A stretch of 64,000 nt of DNA from Epiperipatus broadwayi. Its lineage: Eukaryota; Onychophora; Udeonychophora; Euonychophora; Peripatidae. This document shows positions 59,444 through 64,000 of this stretch, piece after piece. The stretch's first letter is position 1. The number at the start of each line of letters is the position of its first letter. Location: contig JAQFVV010006256.1 in NCBI GenBank assembly GCA_028023455.1, positions 870,001 through 934,000 of the forward strand. The letters are read 5' to 3'. The position numbers were made by a program, and so were the translations under genes. The notes beneath the pieces were generated by a model. The model made no database searches. It was not told the origin of the DNA and worked only from the letters and a program-made list of their open reading frames with translations.

Positions 59444-62400
59444 GTAAGCATAGATTTTTTTTTTTTTTCTATATTTAAAATATAATAGTTAAACTAAAAA
59501 TAAAAAAATTGTTTTTGAATTGAAGATTTTTTTTCAGATAAATGAGAATTTTTCAAGCAATTTACATATAATTATTTCATAGCTTATCTAACTAGCTATT
59601 TGATATTAGTTAGTAAGGAAATATTAATTATTTTTAGCAGAAGATTAAAGGGAGTCTCAAACAATTTGAATTTGTCATAGGAATGCTGAATTTTAAAATA
59701 AACATTATTGTAATACGATAAAATTATTGGAGAAGAAAATGTTATACATTTTTGTGTATGAATTAATTTATCATTTTTTTTTTTAGTATTAGTAAACAAA
59801 GTTTAGCTCAGGATTAAACAGAAAATTTTATTATCCACTTTTTCTGTTATATTAATGATGATTAGAAGCATAGTAACAAGTATTGGCATCTATAGTGAGA
59901 AATTAAAAATGCACCTTTATCATTATTGTTGGGGTGTGGGGGTGTGAACCTCTTTTTTATCTCGTTTAATAAAATATGTTAAGAAAACAGCCAAAAGTCG
60001 ACTCCTAAAGAAAATATTAGAATTTTTTTTTTTTTAGATAGCTGAACCTATAACCAATCTAACTATCCAATATTGGTTATTAAATAACAGTTTAACTATT
60101 CTTAGTTAGATAGTGGAACAAATATTGAAAATAATAATTTGCAAGCCTGATATGTAATGTTATCTTCATTGTTTCTTTATCAGAAACTGTTGGAGAGGTT
60201 TTTGTCTCTGCAATGAACTATTTAAAGGCTGCTTTGTTTTGTGTTTATATATTTCACTTGTATTAATATTAATTGTATAAATGAATGTGTATTGCACTTT
60301 GTTTGTAAAACAAAATGTGGTAATCTGTATAAAAAAGAAATGGCATGAGAAGAAGTTGAAGAGATTATTACTTACATAAATTTAAAATGGATATATTATA
60401 TCTCTAAAGAATTTTAGCCCATTCTTTCAAGAGTATATATTACATAGGTTTCTTAACCTTTTGGAGACATGATTTGAATAAAGTGTTTGATATTTTGAGA
60501 AAATTTTAGAATTCCAATTCTTTCACTTTTGTAATATCCTGTACTTATAATTATGTATAAAATTTTATTCATATGCATCTCTCATATTATGATATATTTG
60601 TTTCAAATTAACATTATAGTTTTTATAGTATCCACTATTTATTAAGGTGCAAATGACTGATATATTTATTTATTTTTTAATTTATTGATATAAATAAACC
60701 CTGTCTTATTAAATAAAAATAAGTATAATTATCTGTGTACCTGCCAAGTTATAGTGCCAGGCAGATATTTTGCATCTTTGAATGTAAAAGCATGACTAGT
60801 TACAAATTGACATAGTAAATACTGTCTCATCAGATATAGCAAAGACAGTATAGTTGGGGATATAGAAATTCAGGATGAACTGAACTTTTTTTATCTTAGA
60901 GCTCATAACAATTATGACAGCTATTGATATTGCAGTTTTGAAGAAAGCTATTAGAAGCTTTTTAAATAAAAATTTGTCTATTTTCTCATAAAATAAGACT
61001 TCACAAAACAGTAAGAAGTTTAAAGACATAATATAGATATTCTGCTATTTCAGTAAGTCCAAGACATTTGAAAAGGGATTAAAAAATTCAGATAGTATAC
61101 CATGAAAGGAGAAGACTACAGTTGCAAATAAAAGAAAGTAAACAACATGATTTTTTGAAAATGGGAAAGCTCTTTTTAAATTTGATACATTTATAAAGAT
61201 TTTAGAAATTTCAGAAGCACATTTGTCCAGGGACTAGATTGACTGTTATAACACTATTATGTATCCATGAATAGTCAATTAATTGCAGGAATCATACTTA
61301 TCACTAGTCCAATGTTAAAGTAATAGTGAATACAAATGATGTACTTTTGCATCTTATGTTACTGATAATAATAGAATGTTTATTTTTATTTTTGTGAAAA
61401 ATATACTTGCCTTTTCAACACAACAAAATCGTAATACTTGAACTGTTCAGGTCTATTAAGAATTTTAGATTTTCCATTAAATTAGAAAAATTGATAAAGC
61501 TAAAATGTTATCTAACAATATACTTACTTCTGTTAATAATAAATCAGCAACAGTGATTAACCATAACTTTGATAAGCATGAGAGAAGCAAACTTGACAAA
61601 GTTAATATTGTATATTGCCATTTTAAAATTAATAGTTGTTATTATCATTTATTTTAAAGAATACTAATGTTTTCAAGATCAATCTTGCCTTTTCAATCAG
61701 GAAATACATTACTAGAAATCGCCCTAATGCTACTTAAATGTATAACACTTGATTTAGACAGTAGATTAAAATAAGAAGAAATTAATATTTTGAAAAAGTA
61801 GCTAATGTTTAATCATATTATTTATAAAAGATCTTTAGATTATTCTAACCCTTTTATTCAAGGCAGTTATATGTAAAACTAAAAACAATTTCTATGGTGA
61901 AAAACCAATAATTAATTGTTCAATGAATTAAATGATCATGTCCAAGAAATGCTTAGTATAATATCTCCAAACCATAAGGATCTAGAAATTATTAAGTCTA
62001 ATTAATCCTCATGTTAAATTATGTTGAGCATTATGTTCTGTAACTTAGCTGCAATGGATGCATTAGGCTGAAAGTAGACATTCAATAGTAAATAAATTTA
62101 CAGCACCTCAACAATTGAACTGGAAATAGTTTCACTCTTCAAATTCACTTGACATTGTTTTTTAAGCAGAATCAGAATTCAAATAATTAGCTTAATTCAT
62201 TCATGTCAAATTCAAAAATGAATTGAGTAGGTATGATTAAAAGTACAAATATAATAAAAATGTGGATTAAGATTAATATGGAATTAAGAAAAGGATTTGG
62301 ATGAGATATGCTCTCTGAAGTAGTGGAATAATAAGAATTATACTGAAGGGATCTGTGAAAGGTTAAAAAAAATTAAAACATTTTTTTAATTAAAGAAATA

Positions 62401-63922
62401 ATTACAAATATTGATTATTAAGGGAAAAAGATATTAAAGTTTGGGAAAAGTACTTTAAAATGAGTTATAAAATCAGTCTTAAAAAATAATATATTAAAAA
62501 ATTTTTGATAGTTTTTTTTTTTACTATTTCTGTCCAAAATGACTTAGTTTTGTTCATTGGTGATACTTTTCAAAAAACAGAAACATATATTTAGCCTGAA
62601 AATCTATCAATTTTTTTTTTATATTAAGATATATTTTTAAAGTCTGCTTGAAGCCACAACTAATAAAGTTGATGTTAAAAGATTTGAATTTATCAAAGCA
62701 AAATGTGTCAGAAAGTAAACTCAAAACTATAGAATATTATTAAGTTGTTGGGATAAGAAATTTAATTGAGTGAAATAAATAATTTAACAAGCTTATTTAA
62801 AAAACTGCGAAAGTATATTTGTATGTTGTATAAAGTTATAATTAAAAAAAACATCTAGAAAAATACATTCTTGACTATATGAATAATACAGTAAAAATGT
62901 TTTTTTAAATGCAAATATTAAATTAAAATAATAATTATAAACTTTAAAAAAAAGTATATATATATATTTAAATAATTTTGTTGAATTTGAAAGATAGTTT
63001 TGAGGACTATAATTACTTTACCACTATTTTTTTAGGTAGTACATTTATATTCATTTATTTAATATAATAAATGTAGTCTGATCTCCATGGTTTAATGTAT
63101 TGGTAAAATGATGAGCTTGAGAACTCTTTGGATCACAGCTCAGTTTTATAATTTTTGTGCTGAAATGTCATATGACTTCCCAAATGACAAACTATTTGAA
63201 CTATAAATATACTCTGAAAGCTCAGAAATAATCCGAATCAATCATTTTACAACTTTTGAATGAGTCATAAGATATTAGATCTGTGTATATATTTTTACAA
63301 TTTTTTGATTATTTTTAAAGAATTAATTGAGGATTGTGGTATTTGTATATATTGTATGTATATGACTCATTTCAAACACACAGATATATTATTTAATTAA
63401 AAAAAAAATTTCTTTTATATATATGAGGATTTATATATGTGTGTTTATTATTATAAATTTATAGATAGTTAATGAATAAACCATTATGTAGAGGGTAATA
63501 ATATTTGGTAATGATTTATTATATATATTTTTATTAAATAAGGTGTCATATTATTTAACTTTGGTTTTATTAAAATAGAGTAGATCAGAAAAGCGTAAAA
63601 TAAGGCGATGGAGATTATTAGATTAGGAGATAAAAAAAATGTACACGTGTGAAAGAATGAATACATCTGTACAAACACAAAGATGCTTTTACACCTATTT
63701 CTGATGGCTATAGATTCCAGGTTTGTTGTTGTCTGTGTCTTAAGATTATTTTTACAAAAGAGGTGCTTTGATGTAGATAACGATAGCGATCAATTTTAAG
63801 TCTTTATTGATTGTGACCGATGTCAAACTTGTGAAGCTTTGATTTTTTTTAAGATAAGGTTTCCAGATGTTTTTTTTTCTTTGGTTGAAATTCGCGATAT
63901 AAATGATTGAAACAATTTTTTA
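59444..63922 (+). other. NCAPH: NCAPH intron 2, continuing beyond the window
   Basis: Starts GTAAGC. The expected next segment (family pattern K-I-x-x-K-N-A-F-G-L) was looked for to the window end and not found, so the intron exceeds 4.5 kb or the next exon is off the edge. No transposon was recognised in it. Confidence 0.6.
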
Positions 63923-64000
63923 ATCACTTGGTCATTAATTTTTTTTAGAGAGATGATCACTCAGTCATTAATTTTTTTTTTAGAGAGATGATCAGGCAGT
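63923..64000. repeat. 33-35-bp tandem repeat at the window edge
   Basis: Units begin ATCAC or ATCAG at 63923, 63956 and 63991. Two full units carry a CATTAATTTTTTTTAGAGAG-like run, with a variable T run. The array is cut by the window end. Confidence 0.8.

Noticed and set aside
1-64000. CRISPR arrays, operons, prophage or bacterial features
   Set aside because: No regularly spaced short repeats or dense coding; the sequence is clearly eukaryotic.

Overview
The window is nuclear DNA from an animal, most likely an arthropod; that assignment is inference. It is strongly A+T-rich, CpG looks scarce by eye, and genes are split by long introns with GT..AG borders. The repeats are typical of metazoan genomes: Ty3/gypsy LTR elements of the Mag/'K02A2.6-like' type, an RTE-type LINE related to 'craniofacial development protein 2-like' sequences, Penelope-like elements (PLEs) with a GIY-YIG domain, and a hAT transposon of the GTF2IRD2-like type. 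No operons, rRNA genes, convincing tRNAs or CRISPR arrays were seen.

Two host genes can be supported. On the minus strand, two exons join in phase to give a 184-residue protein recognisable as SFR1 (MEI5 homologue), the SWI5 partner in RAD51-dependent recombination. Its coding exons lie at 34984-34631 and 11769-11569, separated by an intron of about 22.9 kb. On the plus strand, exons at 56852-57043 and 59353-59443 encode the N-terminus of NCAPH (condensin I kleisin, Barren); the rest of that gene runs off the right edge. The genes are head to head, with about 22 kb of transposon debris between them.

Layout. 1-881: plain A+T-rich DNA. 882-5950: degenerate plus-strand gypsy element with both LTRs, the 3' one partly duplicated in tandem. 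5950-10000: a second, unrelated-looking gypsy remnant on the minus strand, abutting the first tail to tail. 11545-34984: SFR1. Its giant intron holds a broken RTE LINE (about 14.1-17.35 kb), a perfect 53-bp-arm hairpin (23467-23579) and two copies of an unclassified 2.16-kb unit (23686-25846 and 26351-28523). 36290-37025: tail of a PLE. 39990-41300: third gypsy gag/protease remnant. 41679-41762: inverted LTR-edge hairpin. 42700-43690: second RTE remnant. 48059-48174: small fold-back sequence. 48229-51767: hAT element with both ends. 52550-54400: PLE with an open GIY-YIG domain. 56852 onward: NCAPH.

Every transposon coding region seen is broken by stops, frameshifts or deletions. SFR1 (recombination mediator) and NCAPH (mitotic chromosome condensation) both serve chromosome maintenance, but nothing in the sequence shows that they are co-regulated. 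The least explained items are the perfect hairpin and the paired 2.16-kb units with terminal hairpins and a conserved exon-like core.
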